A stretch of 64,000 nucleotides of DNA, taken from Metabacillus sediminilitoris. Its GTDB lineage: Bacteria > Bacillota > Bacilli > Bacillales > Bacillaceae. The stretch lies in NCBI RefSeq assembly GCF_009720625.1, contig NZ_CP046266.1:2179501-2243500 (forward strand), in the 5' to 3' direction. Within the stretch, counting starts at the first letter, position 1; the number at the start of each line of letters is the position of its first letter. This document shows positions 17,933-26,859 of the stretch, in pieces. The notes beneath the pieces are model-generated. The model ran no database searches and had not been told where the DNA came from. It saw only the letters and a list, made by a program, of their open reading frames with translations. Both the position numbers and the translations under genes were made by a program.

Positions 17933-18796
17933 ATGAAGAAAATAGCTGTAATCGGAAGCGGTCTGATGGGAACGGGTATCGCCTATGCTGCTAGTGTCAA
18001 TCATTTTCAAGTGCAGCTTCAGGATATTAGCACGAAAGCTTTAGAGAAAGCTGAAGCTTATATGAAAGCAGAAATGAAAAAAGCTGTAGAACGAAGGTTT
18101 CTGACAGCGGAAGAAGAAATCGAAAGCTTTCATCGAATTACTTTTACAACAAGTATGGAGGAAGCAGTAAGGGAGGCAGATCTTGTTATTGAGGCAGTCC
18201 TTGAAAAGATGGATTTGAAAATCGAAATCTTTAAAAAATTGGATGAAATTTGCCCGGAACACACAATCCTAGCGACAAATACGTCAACGATGAGCCCAAC
18301 CGAAATTGCAGCACAGACATCGCGGCCTGATAAATGTATCGCCATGCACTTTTTCAATCCCCCCCACAAAATGAAACTCGTGGAAATCATCAGAGGGTTA
18401 AATACCTCGGATGAAACCTATGAATCAGCTAGGCAGGTTGCAGAGCAAATGAAAAAGGAAACCGTTGAAGTCAATGAATTTCCCGGATTTGTAACAAGCC
18501 GAATGAATTGCTTAATAGGGAATGAAGCGATGAATATGCTGATGGAAGGTGTCGCCTCTGCTGCAGATATTGATAAAGCCATCAAATTAGGGTTAAACCA
18601 TCCAATGGGGCCGCTTGAAATGGCAGATCTTGTCGGGTTGGATACACGGTTGAGAAATATAGAATATTTGTATCAAACCTTAGGAGAAAAATATCGCCCA
18701 TGTCCGCTTTTAACAAAATATGTGAAGGCTGGAAGACTTGGAAAGAAATCAGGGGTTGGTTTCTATGACTATAGCAATGAGGTGGGAAGCAAATGA
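17933..18796 (+). CDS. 3-hydroxyacyl-CoA dehydrogenase (3-hydroxybutyryl-CoA dehydrogenase type)
   Basis: 287 residues from ATG 17933 (GGAGCGG upstream); the open frame to 17846 runs through the hairpin and is not coding. The Rossmann motif GSGLMGTGIAYA is at residues 8-19, the catalytic His segment is MHFFNPPHKMKLVEI, and the C-terminal domain has NEFPGFVTSRMN. It oxidises 3-hydroxyacyl-CoA to 3-ketoacyl-CoA with NAD. Its stop overlaps the thiolase start by 4 bases. A close paralogue is at 62920: the last third is nearly the same over long stretches (for example LGLNHPMGPL and LGEKYRPCPLLTKYVKAG). Confidence 0.93.
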   Translation: MKKIAVIGSGLMGTGIAYAASVNHFQVQLQDISTKALEKAEAYMKAEMKKAVERRFLTAEEEIESFHRITFTTSMEEAVREADLVIEAVLEKMDLKIEIFKKLDEICPEHTILATNTSTMSPTEIAAQTSRPDKCIAMHFFNPPHKMKLVEIIRGLNTSDETYESARQVAEQMKKETVEVNEFPGFVTSRMNCLIGNEAMNMLMEGVASAADIDKAIKLGLNHPMGPLEMADLVGLDTRLRNIEYLYQTLGEKYRPCPLLTKYVKAGRLGKKSGVGFYDYSNEVGSK

Positions 18797-19986
18797 GAAA
18801 TGCTGTTATCGTTGATTCAGTTAGAACGGCTATCGGTCGTTTAGGAGGCAGTTTAAAAGATGTCGAAGTAGATTATCTGGCTGCAAAAGTATTGGATGAA
18901 ATTGCCCTCCGTGCAGGGATTGATAAAAATCAAGTGGATGAAGTGATTTTAGGACAAGGCAAACAAAGTGCTGATTCTTCTAATCTAGCAAGACTTTCAT
19001 TATTGCGAGCTGGATATCCAATAGAAGTATCAGGCTACACCATTCATCGTCAATGTGGATCAGGACTTCAAGCCATTAACAATGCAGTGCAGCAAATTCA
19101 ATGCGGACTGTCAGATATGGTTGTAGCCGGCGGTGCGGAAAGCATGAGCACTGCCCCTTATTATATTCGAAATGCTCGATATGGATATGGTGCCGGTAAT
19201 GGTGAGATTTTAGATCCAAATACGGAAAGTCAGCCTAGGTCCCAGCCAATAGAGATTTATGGGAAATTGAATATGGGGATCACAGCAGAAAATTTAGCGG
19301 AAAAATATCATATTTCTCGTGCTGAACAGGATGAATTTGCTGCCCGGAGTCAAGAACTGGCTCTATCAGCTATAGAAAAGGGTTTTTTTGATAAAGAAAT
19401 TGTTCCATTTGAGATAAAAGGGAAAAAACAACATGTTGTATTTGATCGTGACGAACATCCACGTCAAACATCTTATGAGAAACTCTCTACCTTAAAGCCT
19501 GTTTTTAAAGAAAGTGGGACAGTGACAGCCGGAAATAGCAGCGGCAGAAATGACGGTGCTTCAGCTTTGCTTGTTATGTCAGAAGATGCGGCGGCAAAAC
19601 AAGGGTTGCGGCCAAAGGCAAAAGTGATTGCACAAGCAGCATCCGGTGTTTCTCCAGATATCATGGGGATCGGACCTGTTCCCTCTACTTTGAAGGCATT
19701 AAAAATGGCAGGACTAACCTTTGATGATATCGGCTTGATTGAATTAAACGAAGCTTTCTCGGCACAAGCATTGTCTGTTATTAAGAAATGGAATATCAGC
19801 TGGGATAAAGTCAATGTAAACGGCGGTGCCATTGCTCTTGGCCATCCGATTGGAGCATCAGGAGCTATCTTAATGACAAAATTATTGCATGAAATGGAAA
19901 GACGCGGCGAAAAGTACGGCCTTGTCACCCTTTGTATTGCCGGGGGCTTGGGTATTACGACTATCGTTGAGAATTTACAAATTTAA
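18793..19986 (+). CDS. Acetyl-CoA acetyltransferase / 3-ketoacyl-CoA thiolase
   Basis: 397 residues. The nucleophilic Cys88 lies in HRQCGSGLQAI, the histidine region is NGGAIALGHPIGASGA and the second cysteine region is TLCIAGGLGI. It cleaves 3-ketoacyl-CoA with CoA, releasing acetyl-CoA and a shortened acyl-CoA. Its start ATG overlaps the preceding stop (ATGA), so it is translationally coupled to the dehydrogenase, and etfB follows after 21 bases. It is strikingly similar to the thiolase at 61711, including the motif KQSADSSNLARL and the same Cys position, pointing to a duplicated module. Confidence 0.93.
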   Translation: MRNAVIVDSVRTAIGRLGGSLKDVEVDYLAAKVLDEIALRAGIDKNQVDEVILGQGKQSADSSNLARLSLLRAGYPIEVSGYTIHRQCGSGLQAINNAVQQIQCGLSDMVVAGGAESMSTAPYYIRNARYGYGAGNGEILDPNTESQPRSQPIEIYGKLNMGITAENLAEKYHISRAEQDEFAARSQELALSAIEKGFFDKEIVPFEIKGKKQHVVFDRDEHPRQTSYEKLSTLKPVFKESGTVTAGNSSGRNDGASALLVMSEDAAAKQGLRPKAKVIAQAASGVSPDIMGIGPVPSTLKALKMAGLTFDDIGLIELNEAFSAQALSVIKKWNISWDKVNVNGGAIALGHPIGASGAILMTKLLHEMERRGEKYGLVTLCIAGGLGITTIVENLQI

Positions 19987-20007
19987 GAAAGAAAGAGGAG
20001 AATAGAA

Positions 20008-20778
20008 ATGAATATTTTTGTCATGATGAAAAGAACCTTCGATACAGAAGAAAAGATCTCCATTAAAAATGGTCAGATCCATGAAGGGGATGCCGAATTC
20101 ATTATCAATCCTTACGATGAATATGCCATCGAAGAGGCGATTGTATTGAAAGAAAAGCATGGTGGAGAAGTGACGGTTGTAACGGTTGGGGATGAAGACG
20201 GAGAGGCAGAATTAAGAACTGCACTAGCGATGGGAGCAGATAAAGCGGTTTTAATTAAAATAGAGGATTTGGACCACGTCGATTCATTCACAGTTGCGTC
20301 CATCCTTGTCAAATACTTAGAAAAACAAGAGATTGATCTAATCCTTGCTGGAAATATGACGGTAGATGGAGGATCCGCTCAAATTGGACCCCTTGTTGCT
20401 GGAGGATTAGGAATTGCCCAAGTTACAGCAATCACCAAGCTGGATGTAAATGAAGGGAAAGCGCTGGTTGTAAGAGATGTGGAAGGGGATGTAGAAACCA
20501 TTGAAGTATCACTTCCAATTCTCGTAACGGCACAACAAGGATTAAATGAGCCGCGGTATCCCTCATTACCAGGAATTATGAAAGCAAAGAAAAAACCGCT
20601 TGAAATCTTAGAGCTTGATGATCTTGACATAGAGGAAGAGAATGTTGAAGCAAAGACATCTATGGTTGAAGTTTTCCTCCCACAAGTAAAACAGGCTGGA
20701 AGAATACTTGAGGGAGATGCCCATGAGCAAGTGAAACAGTTAGTATCATTGTTAAGTTCAGAAGCAAAAGTTATATAA
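20008..20778 (+). CDS. etfB: Electron transfer flavoprotein beta subunit
   Basis: 256 residues starting at ATG behind AAAGAGGAG. It begins MNIFVMMKRTFDTE and contains the AMP-binding/ETF-beta signature region GNMTVDGGSAQIGPLVA and LPILVTAQQGLNEPRYPSL. With EtfA it accepts electrons from the acyl-CoA dehydrogenase of the same operon. EtfA follows after 14 bases. It is probably a pathway-dedicated ETF in addition to a housekeeping copy elsewhere, which cannot be checked here. Confidence 0.93.
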   Translation: MNIFVMMKRTFDTEEKISIKNGQIHEGDAEFIINPYDEYAIEEAIVLKEKHGGEVTVVTVGDEDGEAELRTALAMGADKAVLIKIEDLDHVDSFTVASILVKYLEKQEIDLILAGNMTVDGGSAQIGPLVAGGLGIAQVTAITKLDVNEGKALVVRDVEGDVETIEVSLPILVTAQQGLNEPRYPSLPGIMKAKKKPLEILELDDLDIEEENVEAKTSMVEVFLPQVKQAGRILEGDAHEQVKQLVSLLSSEAKVI

Positions 20779-20792
20779 AAGGTGGGTTCATA

Positions 20793-21764
20793 ATGAAAAA
20801 AATAGTAACGGTAGCTGAAATAAAAAACGGTGAATTACGAAATATATCATTTGAAACAATTGCAGCTGCTAAAATAGCTGCAAACGGAGGAGAAGTAGTA
20901 AGTGTCCTTTTAGGTGAACAAGAAAAAGGTATTACCGATGCTTTGATTCAATATGGGGCAGATAGAGTGATTATTGTCAATCATCCACAATTAGCTTTGT
21001 ATACGACAGATGCTTATCAGCAAGCTCTACTTCAGATTATCGAGCTTGAAAATCCAGACGGAATTTTTATGGGGCATACAGGAAATGCGAAAGATGTTGC
21101 ACCCCGGATTGCGATGAAGCTGCAAAGCGGATTAGTTTCAGATGTAATTGCCATTGAAAAGAACGGGGAAGATGTTTTATTTACTCGTCCCATTTATTCG
21201 GGTAAAGCTTTTGAAAAGAAGAAAATAAATAATGGATTGTTGTTTGCAACCATTCGTCCAAATAATATTGCGTCACTTGAAAAGGATGAATCCCGCAGCG
21301 GAGAAGTGACTTCTATCAATGTGGAAATAAAAGATTTACGTACGATTATCAAAGAAGTAGTACGCAAAACGACTAGCGGAGTTGACCTTTCAGAGGCAAA
21401 AATTATTGTTTCCGGCGGCCGCGGCGTAAAGAGTAAGGAAGGCTTTAAAGTGCTGCAGGAACTGGCTGATGCGCTAGGCGGAGCAGTAGGGGCATCCCGT
21501 GGTGCATGCGATGCTGATTACTGCGATTATTCTATGCAAATTGGTCAAACAGGGAAAGTAGTCACACCCGATCTATACATTGCCTGCGGAATTTCCGGTG
21601 CCATTCAACATGTTGCAGGGATGTCTAACTCGAAAGTGATTGTAGCGATCAATAAGGATCCGGAAGCAAATATCTTCAGCATCGCTGATTATGGAATTGT
21701 CGGAGATTTATTTGAAGTAGTGCCTTTACTAGTAGAAGAGTTTAAGCTTGTAGCCCTTCACTAG
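20793..21764 (+). CDS. etfA: Electron transfer flavoprotein alpha subunit
   Basis: 323 residues. The C-terminal FAD-binding domain is clear: IIVSGGRGVKSKEGF, GGAVGASRGACD, GQTGKVVTPDLYIACGISGA and the final INKDPEANIFSIADYGIVGD. It forms the heterodimer with EtfB and carries the redox FAD. A 154-base gap with a short GGAGGAA hairpin (about 21795-21812) separates it from the FadF-type gene, which may still be on the same transcript. Confidence 0.95.
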   Translation: MKKIVTVAEIKNGELRNISFETIAAAKIAANGGEVVSVLLGEQEKGITDALIQYGADRVIIVNHPQLALYTTDAYQQALLQIIELENPDGIFMGHTGNAKDVAPRIAMKLQSGLVSDVIAIEKNGEDVLFTRPIYSGKAFEKKKINNGLLFATIRPNNIASLEKDESRSGEVTSINVEIKDLRTIIKEVVRKTTSGVDLSEAKIIVSGGRGVKSKEGFKVLQELADALGGAVGASRGACDADYCDYSMQIGQTGKVVTPDLYIACGISGAIQHVAGMSNSKVIVAINKDPEANIFSIADYGIVGDLFEVVPLLVEEFKLVALH

Positions 21765-21918
21765 ATTAGAAAAAAGGTTAGAGTGCTTACAGGGAGGAAT
21801 TCATTTCCTCCTATTTACTTCAAAGCAGTGTGCCGATAATTGAAGAGAAAATCATCAATAGGATTTGTTCTCCATTAAAGGGAACTGATTTAGAAACAAC
21901 CATGAGGGGATGATAAGG

Positions 21919-24000
21919 ATGTTATCGTTGCTGAATTTACTTGCTTTCCTGGCCGTGGCTGGATATGCGATCTATTTGTTTGTCAATCTAGTGTATACTC
22001 GCTATTTGTTTATCAAGCTTGGCAAAAAAGCTGAGTTTGAACCAAACCTGAAAGAACGCTTCAATCTGATCTTAGTCAACGGCTTCGGTCAGTCAAAATT
22101 ATTCAAAGACAAGAAAAGCGGTTTGATGCATGTAATATTATTTTATACCTTTTTTATCATTCAAGTAGGACTTATAGAACTTATTATCAAAGGATTTATT
22201 AAAGGCTATGAATTTCCTTTTGGTGAAGCTCATAAATATTTCAGTCTCCTGCAGGAGTGGGCTACGTTCCTTATGCTGCTCGCCGTCGTATATGGCTTCT
22301 ACCGCCGATATGGTGAAAAGATAAAGCGTCTGCAATGGAAGCGCGACGGTAAAGCTGCTTTTGTTTATATCGCTTTAAGTATATTGACTTTATCCATCCT
22401 AGTTACATTAGGATTCGAAACGGTCATGTTAAACCATGAACCAAATCTTGTCTATGCTCCTTTCTCTGGTGCAGTTGCATTATTGTTTTCCGGTATTGGA
22501 ACAACAGCAGGAACTGTGATGTTCTACGGATTTTGGTGGGTTCATATGCTGACTGTATTCACGTTTATGGTATTTGTACCCCAGTCCAAGCAATTTCATG
22601 AGTTGTTTGCCATGGTCAATATCTTCTTTAAGAAAAGCGGCCCTGTTGGGAAATTGAAAAAGATTGATTTTGAGGATGAGACAGCTGAAGAATTCGGTGT
22701 CGGGAAAATTGAGGATTTTACCCAGCATCAGTTGATTGATCTGTACGCATGTGCAGAATGCGGACGATGCACAAATATGTGCCCAGCTTCAGGAACTGGA
22801 AAAACGTTATCTCCGATGGAGCTTATTATTAAAATGAGGAACCATTTAACAGAAAAGGGAGCTGCGGTTACTTCCAGACAGCCATGGATGCCTGCATTTG
22901 CTTTTAAAAACACAAGAGGCAATCAATTAGCATTGGTGAGTAGTGCTTTTCAGGAAGTATCAGCAACGATCGAAAGTGAGAGTTTAATAGGAGATGTAGT
23001 GACAGAAGAAGAGATTTGGGCATGTACGACGTGCCGAAACTGTGAAGACCAATGTCCCGTGATGAATGAGCATGTGGATAAAATCATAGATTTGCGCCGT
23101 TACCTTGTCTTAACAGAAGGAAAAATGAATCCTGATGCACAACGTGCGATGACGAATATTGAACGTCAAGGAAATCCATGGGGGATTAACCGTAAGGAAC
23201 GTATCAATTGGCGCAATGATGTAGAGGATGTGACGATTCCAACGGCAAAAGAATTGAAAAAAACAGGTGAAGAGTTTGATTATCTGTTCTTTGTTGGATC
23301 GATGGGATCTTATGATAATCGAAGTCAAAAGCTTACTCAATCCTTTACTCGTCTTTTAAATAAAGCTGGGGTGAAGGTAGCGATCCTTGGAAATGAAGAA
23401 AAGAACTCTGGAGATACACCGCGCCGTCTTGGAAATGAGTTTTTATTCCAAGAGTTAGTAAATGCAAATATTGAAACATTTAAAAAGTATCATGTAAAAA
23501 AAATAGTTACGATGGATCCTCATGCTTTTAACACATTAAAAAATGAATACCCTGAATTTGGTTTAGAAGCAGAGGTTTATCATCATACAGAATTACTAGA
23601 AACATTAATCAAAGAAGGAAAGATCATTCCAAATAAAAAGGTAGAAGAAGTAATTACGTACCATGATTCCTGTTACTTAGGACGCTACAATAATGTGTAT
23701 GATGCACCACGAGAAATTCTAAAAGCGATTCCAGGTGTGAAAATTGTAGAGCCTGAGCGGAAACGTGAGAATGTGATGTGCTGCGGTGCTGGCGGAGGAT
23801 TAATGTGGATGGAAGAAGATAAGGGAACACGTATCAATGTTTCAAGAACCGAGCAGCTTCTTGAAACAAATCCAACCATCATCAGTACAGGGTGCCCATA
23901 CTGTTTAACCATGATCAGTGATGGCACAAAAGCAAAGGAAGTAGAAGAAAAAGTACAAACATTAGATGTTGTTGAAATTCTTGAGAAGTCAGTAATCTAA
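21919..24000 (+). CDS. FadF-type membrane iron-sulfur oxidoreductase (ETF-menaquinone reductase candidate)
   Basis: 693 residues from ATG 21919, chosen over 21910 because AGGGG lies 9 bases upstream. The N-terminal about 240 residues hold several membrane helices of the NarI/haem-b type. Two ferredoxin-like clusters follow (CAECGRCTNMCP about residue 276, CTTCRNCEDQCP about 370), then two CCG-type domains (HDSCYLGRYN and MCCGAGGGLMW). This matches FadF/YwjF of Bacillus. Its expected role is passing electrons from reduced ETF to the menaquinone pool. Its place after etfBA fits that role. No terminator is evident downstream. Confidence 0.9.
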   Translation: MLSLLNLLAFLAVAGYAIYLFVNLVYTRYLFIKLGKKAEFEPNLKERFNLILVNGFGQSKLFKDKKSGLMHVILFYTFFIIQVGLIELIIKGFIKGYEFPFGEAHKYFSLLQEWATFLMLLAVVYGFYRRYGEKIKRLQWKRDGKAAFVYIALSILTLSILVTLGFETVMLNHEPNLVYAPFSGAVALLFSGIGTTAGTVMFYGFWWVHMLTVFTFMVFVPQSKQFHELFAMVNIFFKKSGPVGKLKKIDFEDETAEEFGVGKIEDFTQHQLIDLYACAECGRCTNMCPASGTGKTLSPMELIIKMRNHLTEKGAAVTSRQPWMPAFAFKNTRGNQLALVSSAFQEVSATIESESLIGDVVTEEEIWACTTCRNCEDQCPVMNEHVDKIIDLRRYLVLTEGKMNPDAQRAMTNIERQGNPWGINRKERINWRNDVEDVTIPTAKELKKTGEEFDYLFFVGSMGSYDNRSQKLTQSFTRLLNKAGVKVAILGNEEKNSGDTPRRLGNEFLFQELVNANIETFKKYHVKKIVTMDPHAFNTLKNEYPEFGLEAEVYHHTELLETLIKEGKIIPNKKVEEVITYHDSCYLGRYNNVYDAPREILKAIPGVKIVEPERKRENVMCCGAGGGLMWMEEDKGTRINVSRTEQLLETNPTIISTGCPYCLTMISDGTKAKEVEEKVQTLDVVEILEKSVI

Positions 24001-24088
24001 ATAGCTTTACCTAGGACCGTGACGTATAAAAACAACAACAAGATTGGAATGAAAAAGGAATAGAAAAGAGTTTATAAACCAATAGAGA

Positions 24089-24464
24089 AAAAACCATCGC
24101 TCTTCACTGCCTTAATCCTATTTGTTTTTTCACTTTTACTGAGTACAAATTAAGTTTAATAATGAATCGAAAATAATAGATGTACCGGGAAACACTACAT
24201 TTAGTAGAGTTCATTGAGCAACATACTTGAGCTAATCGAAGTAGAGCGTATACAAGGTTTAGCTGTTGATAATCCATGGGGTATTTAAGTGTTGAAACTG
24301 CACTGAAGGTGACAAAAGGTGAAAGTGTTGAAAAATTTGTAGACACCGGTGTAGACATTATCGTGAAAGATAAAAGAGAATTCCTAATAAATGAAATGGA
24401 GAAGAGTGGAGGAATTGGATATCTAAATAGTTTGAGTAATAAATTGGGAATCCCTGCGCGTTAG
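24089..24464 (+). pseudogene. Relic of a sugar ABC transporter substrate-binding protein
   Basis: Near 24089-24152 a frame reads KPSLFTALILFVFSLLLSTN, a plausible export signal core, then stops. From about 24250 the sequence resumes as IQGLAVDNPW and, one frame over, MGYLSVETALKVTKGES and VDTGVDIIVKDK. This matches the C-terminal end of the RbsB-like protein at 48122 (YDMGYLSVEAVMKV, IDSGIDIIIKG). The middle about 220 residues are missing and there is at least one frameshift. It is a deleted paralogue, probably once a second receptor. Confidence 0.7.
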
Positions 24465-24480
24465 CAGGGATTTATTTTTC
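24449..24480 (+). terminator. Rho-independent terminator after the binding-protein relic
   Basis: AATCCCTGC pairs with GCAGGGATT around a 6-base loop and is followed by TATTTTTC. Confidence 0.8.
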
Positions 24481-24577
24481 GTATAAAGTAAAATACGGAT
24501 TTGAGATAAAGATGGACCATTTATAAATAGGTTGTTGTTTTGTTTTTGACAAACCAATTTATTTACGAAACACATAA

Positions 24578-24605
24578 GAACATACATTCTGTTTTCTGCT
24601 ATAAT
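24578..24605 (+). promoter_or_regulatory. Extended -10 promoter with SOS-like box, toxin locus
   Basis: TGCTATAAT (24597-24605) is an extended -10 element. GAACATACATTC (24578-24589) just upstream resembles the Gram-positive LexA box GAAC-N4-GTTC with one mismatch. LexA control is speculative. Confidence 0.4.
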
Positions 24606-24627
24606 TGTTTTACAATAGTTAGGAAAA

Positions 24628-24771
24628 CTCAAGGGTGGTCAGCATTACCCCGGAATGAAAGGGGGTGGTGCTTATGATGACATATTACAAACGTTAATGC
24701 TTATGATAGCATTTGCAAGTTTGGTGTTGTCAATCATATCTTTTAAAGACAAAAAATAACCCACCCTTGAG
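24628..24771 (+). ncRNA. Type I toxin mRNA-like RNA with 5'-3' long-range pairing
   Basis: CTCAAGGGTGG (24628-24638) is perfectly complementary to CCACCCTTGAG (24761-24771). Closing of the 5' and 3' ends of a short transcript is a known trait of TxpA/BsrG-type toxin mRNAs. The segment between encodes the toxin relic, and a terminator lies at 24844. An antisense antitoxin RNA from the opposite strand is expected for this class but its promoter was not identified. Confidence 0.5.
24674..24759 (+). pseudogene. Putative holin-like type I toxin, frameshifted
   Basis: A strong ribosome binding site AAAGGGGG (24658-24665) leads to ATG 24674/24677, but that frame stops after MMTYYKR. One frame over lies the family-typical toxin core LMLMIAFASLVLSIISFKDK ending KK and TAA 24757-24759, as in small holin-like toxins of Bacillus. 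One base gained or restored between about 24680 and 24695 would join start and core into a protein of about 28 residues. Either the toxin is inactivated or the base was lost in sequencing. An internal ATG at 24697 would give only 20 residues and has no ribosome binding site. Confidence 0.65.
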
Positions 24772-24843
24772 CATAGCAGCGCGATGAGGTGAGTTATTTT
24801 CCAAAAACGCTGATCCCACTTGAAGGGAACCTGGTTATTGTGT

Positions 24844-24880
24844 GATTGTTTGGTGTTCTAGCACCGAACAGTCTTTTTTA
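24844..24880 (+). terminator. Terminator of the toxin locus
   Basis: GATTGTTTGGTG (24844-24855) pairs with CACCGAACAGTC (24862-24873), with two G-U pairs, and is followed by TTTTTT. Confidence 0.85.
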
Positions 24881-25262
24881 GTTTATGATTTTTCTACTAT
24901 TAGTATAACCAATGATTTCTAAATTGAAAAGTCTTATGATCATGTCTGCTAGATGGTAATTTAATTTTTCCTCTTACAGTATGTTAGGAGTCTTAAGAAT
25001 GAAACAGTCGTATAACAGTTAGTCATTACTTACTACTGACGTACCTTGACAAGTTAAGAAAATAGAATGGTAAAAGACTGTCATTTTTAGAAGAGGTTGA
25101 TGCTAAGAGTGAATTAAGATAGTTTGAATGAGATGCAAGTTGCTTTAAGTGACATGTACTAATTTTTGAAAAATAGGTGGTCAATTAATGAGCGTGTGGA
25201 GATAGGCGAGAAAGGAAATGACTAGATGCCAAATGAAAGAAAATTATAATTGTTTTATAAAC
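24881..25262. other. Non-coding stretch ahead of the MocR gene
   Basis: I see no gene, no strong hairpin and no recognisable relic in these about 380 bases. A TATAAT at 25245-25250 could be the -10 of the MocR promoter, but no good -35 is present. Confidence 0.5.
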
Positions 25263-25284
25263 CACACAATCATATAATTGTATG
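25263..25284. promoter_or_regulatory. Operator site 0 (MocR gene leader)
   Basis: CACACAAT-CATATA-ATTGTATG is an inverted repeat with a 6-base centre, the same half-site and spacing as the four sites at 26699, 30899, 31860 and 34661 (one half-site mismatch). It sits 16 bases ahead of the regulator start codon, where binding would block its own expression. Unlike the others it has no T run after it. Confidence 0.65.
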
Positions 25285-25300
25285 AAAAAGGATGCGTATT

Positions 25301-26689
25301 ATGCCGATTAATTCTTTTGAAAACTATCCGATGAGCTGGAAACCATCGATTGATAAAACGAAAAAGCCAATTTATCAAGCAATCGCAGGGCAATTGGAAC
25401 AGGATATTTTAAACGGAGTTTTATTACCGGGAACAAAACTTCCCCCACAGCGAGAACTTGCAGATTATTTAGATTTAAATCTAAGTACCATTTCAAAAGC
25501 GTTTAAAGTGTGTGAGTTAAAGGGATTATTAAGTGCATCGGTTGGAAGTGGGACATTTGTATCGTATGATGCGTTATCGAATGCATATTTACTTGAAGAT
25601 ACAAAGCCGAAGCAATTAATTGAAATGGGAGCAACACTTCCAGATAATGCTTCTTACGAGCCACTGCTACTACAGCTAAAAAGTATGCTGCAAGAGACAG
25701 ATTATGAAAGATGGTTTGGTTATGGTCGTGCAGGCGAAAGCCTTTGGCAAAAGGATGCGGCTATAAAGCTAATCCGAAGAGGTGGATTTGAGACAACAGT
25801 TGATCACATTTTATTTGCTAATGGGGGTCAAAATGCGATTGCTGCTACACTGGCAAGTCTTTGTAAGCCTGGTGATCGCATTGGTGCTGACCATCATACG
25901 TACCCTGGCTTAAAAACTGTTGCAGCGATGCTTAGTGTGCAAATAGTACCGATAAAATCAGAGAACAATGAAATGAGTCCAACTGCCTTTGAATATGCGT
26001 GTAAAAATGACAATATTAAAGGCATTTATTTGATCCCAGATTACCATAATCCAACAGCTTCTTGTATGTCTGTCGAGAATCGAAAAACGATTGCAGAAAT
26101 TGCCAAAAAGTATAATCAGTTCATTATTGAAGATGCGACATATCATCTCCTGGGCGAAAAACCACTTCCAGCAGTCGCATCATTTGCACCAGAACAGGTT
26201 ATCTATATTGCGAGTTTATCGAAATCAATAGCACCGGGGTTACGACTAGCTTATGCAGCAGTTCCGAGTCGATTCAAGGAGCCAATTTCAAAGGCACTTT
26301 ATAATCTAAATATATCCGTTTCCCCATTATTAGCAGAACTGGCGGCACGTACGATTGTATCGAATCAATTTGAAATCATCATTGATGTTCATCGGGAGCA
26401 AACCATTCGTAGAAACCAAGTCGTAAATCGACATTTGGCAGATTATACCTGTTTAGGTGCTGATTCAGGTATCTTTCGCTGGTTACTATTACCAGGCAAA
26501 ATCACAGGTGCTGAATTTGAAAGATTAGCTGCACAACATGGGGTACAAGTGTATGCGGCGGAACGTTTTGTCGTTGGAAATAGTTGTCCAGAGCGTGCTG
26601 TAAGGGTTTCAGTCTGTGCACCAGAAACGCTTGAAGAGCTTGAGCAAGGATTGATGATCCTTAAACGTTTACTAAACGATCTTACCTAA
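25301..26689 (+). CDS. MocR-type (GntR/aminotransferase) transcriptional regulator
   Basis: 462 residues from ATG 25301 (AAAAGGA 8 bases upstream; the ATG at 25292 is too close). Residues about 15-85 form a GntR winged helix-turn-helix (IYQAIAGQLEQDILNG, LPPQRELADYLDLNLSTISK, GSGTFV). The rest is a type I aminotransferase-fold domain with the PLP-lysine motif SLSKSIAPGLRLAYA. MocR proteins use PLP and an amino acid as signals. It is the first gene of a block of PLP enzymes and transporters, and a palindrome shared by these genes lies in its own leader. It is therefore the likely local regulator, acting as activator or repressor. Confidence 0.92.
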   Translation: MPINSFENYPMSWKPSIDKTKKPIYQAIAGQLEQDILNGVLLPGTKLPPQRELADYLDLNLSTISKAFKVCELKGLLSASVGSGTFVSYDALSNAYLLEDTKPKQLIEMGATLPDNASYEPLLLQLKSMLQETDYERWFGYGRAGESLWQKDAAIKLIRRGGFETTVDHILFANGGQNAIAATLASLCKPGDRIGADHHTYPGLKTVAAMLSVQIVPIKSENNEMSPTAFEYACKNDNIKGIYLIPDYHNPTASCMSVENRKTIAEIAKKYNQFIIEDATYHLLGEKPLPAVASFAPEQVIYIASLSKSIAPGLRLAYAAVPSRFKEPISKALYNLNISVSPLLAELAARTIVSNQFEIIIDVHREQTIRRNQVVNRHLADYTCLGADSGIFRWLLLPGKITGAEFERLAAQHGVQVYAAERFVVGNSCPERAVRVSVCAPETLEELEQGLMILKRLLNDLT

Positions 26690-26698
26690 TATGATTTG

Positions 26699-26743
26699 CC
26701 ATACAATTGTAATATTGTATGGCTTTTTTGTGCGTGTTAAGAT
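26699..26743 (+). promoter_or_regulatory. Operator-promoter site 1 (ahead of the MalY/PatB gene)
   Basis: CCATACAAT-N6-ATTGTATGG (26699-26722) overlaps a promoter: -35 TTGTAT (26715-26720), 17-base spacer containing T6, and -10 TAAGAT (26738-26743). It begins 9 bases after the MocR stop. The palindrome plus T run could also act as a terminator for the MocR gene. Confidence 0.75.
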
Positions 26744-26859
26744 AACTGCAGAAAGAAAATTCTAAATAATATCTATTTTCTAAAAGGAATGATGTTATTT
26801 GGATGCAACAACATTAGTCCTAATTCAGAAGTGCAAAATACAGAAGGTGGGATAAGATC

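Noticed and set aside
19473..19928. Long minus-strand open frame (151 codons)
   Set aside because: It lies entirely antisense to the thiolase gene, has no ribosome binding site, and its residues reflect the codon pattern of the real gene.
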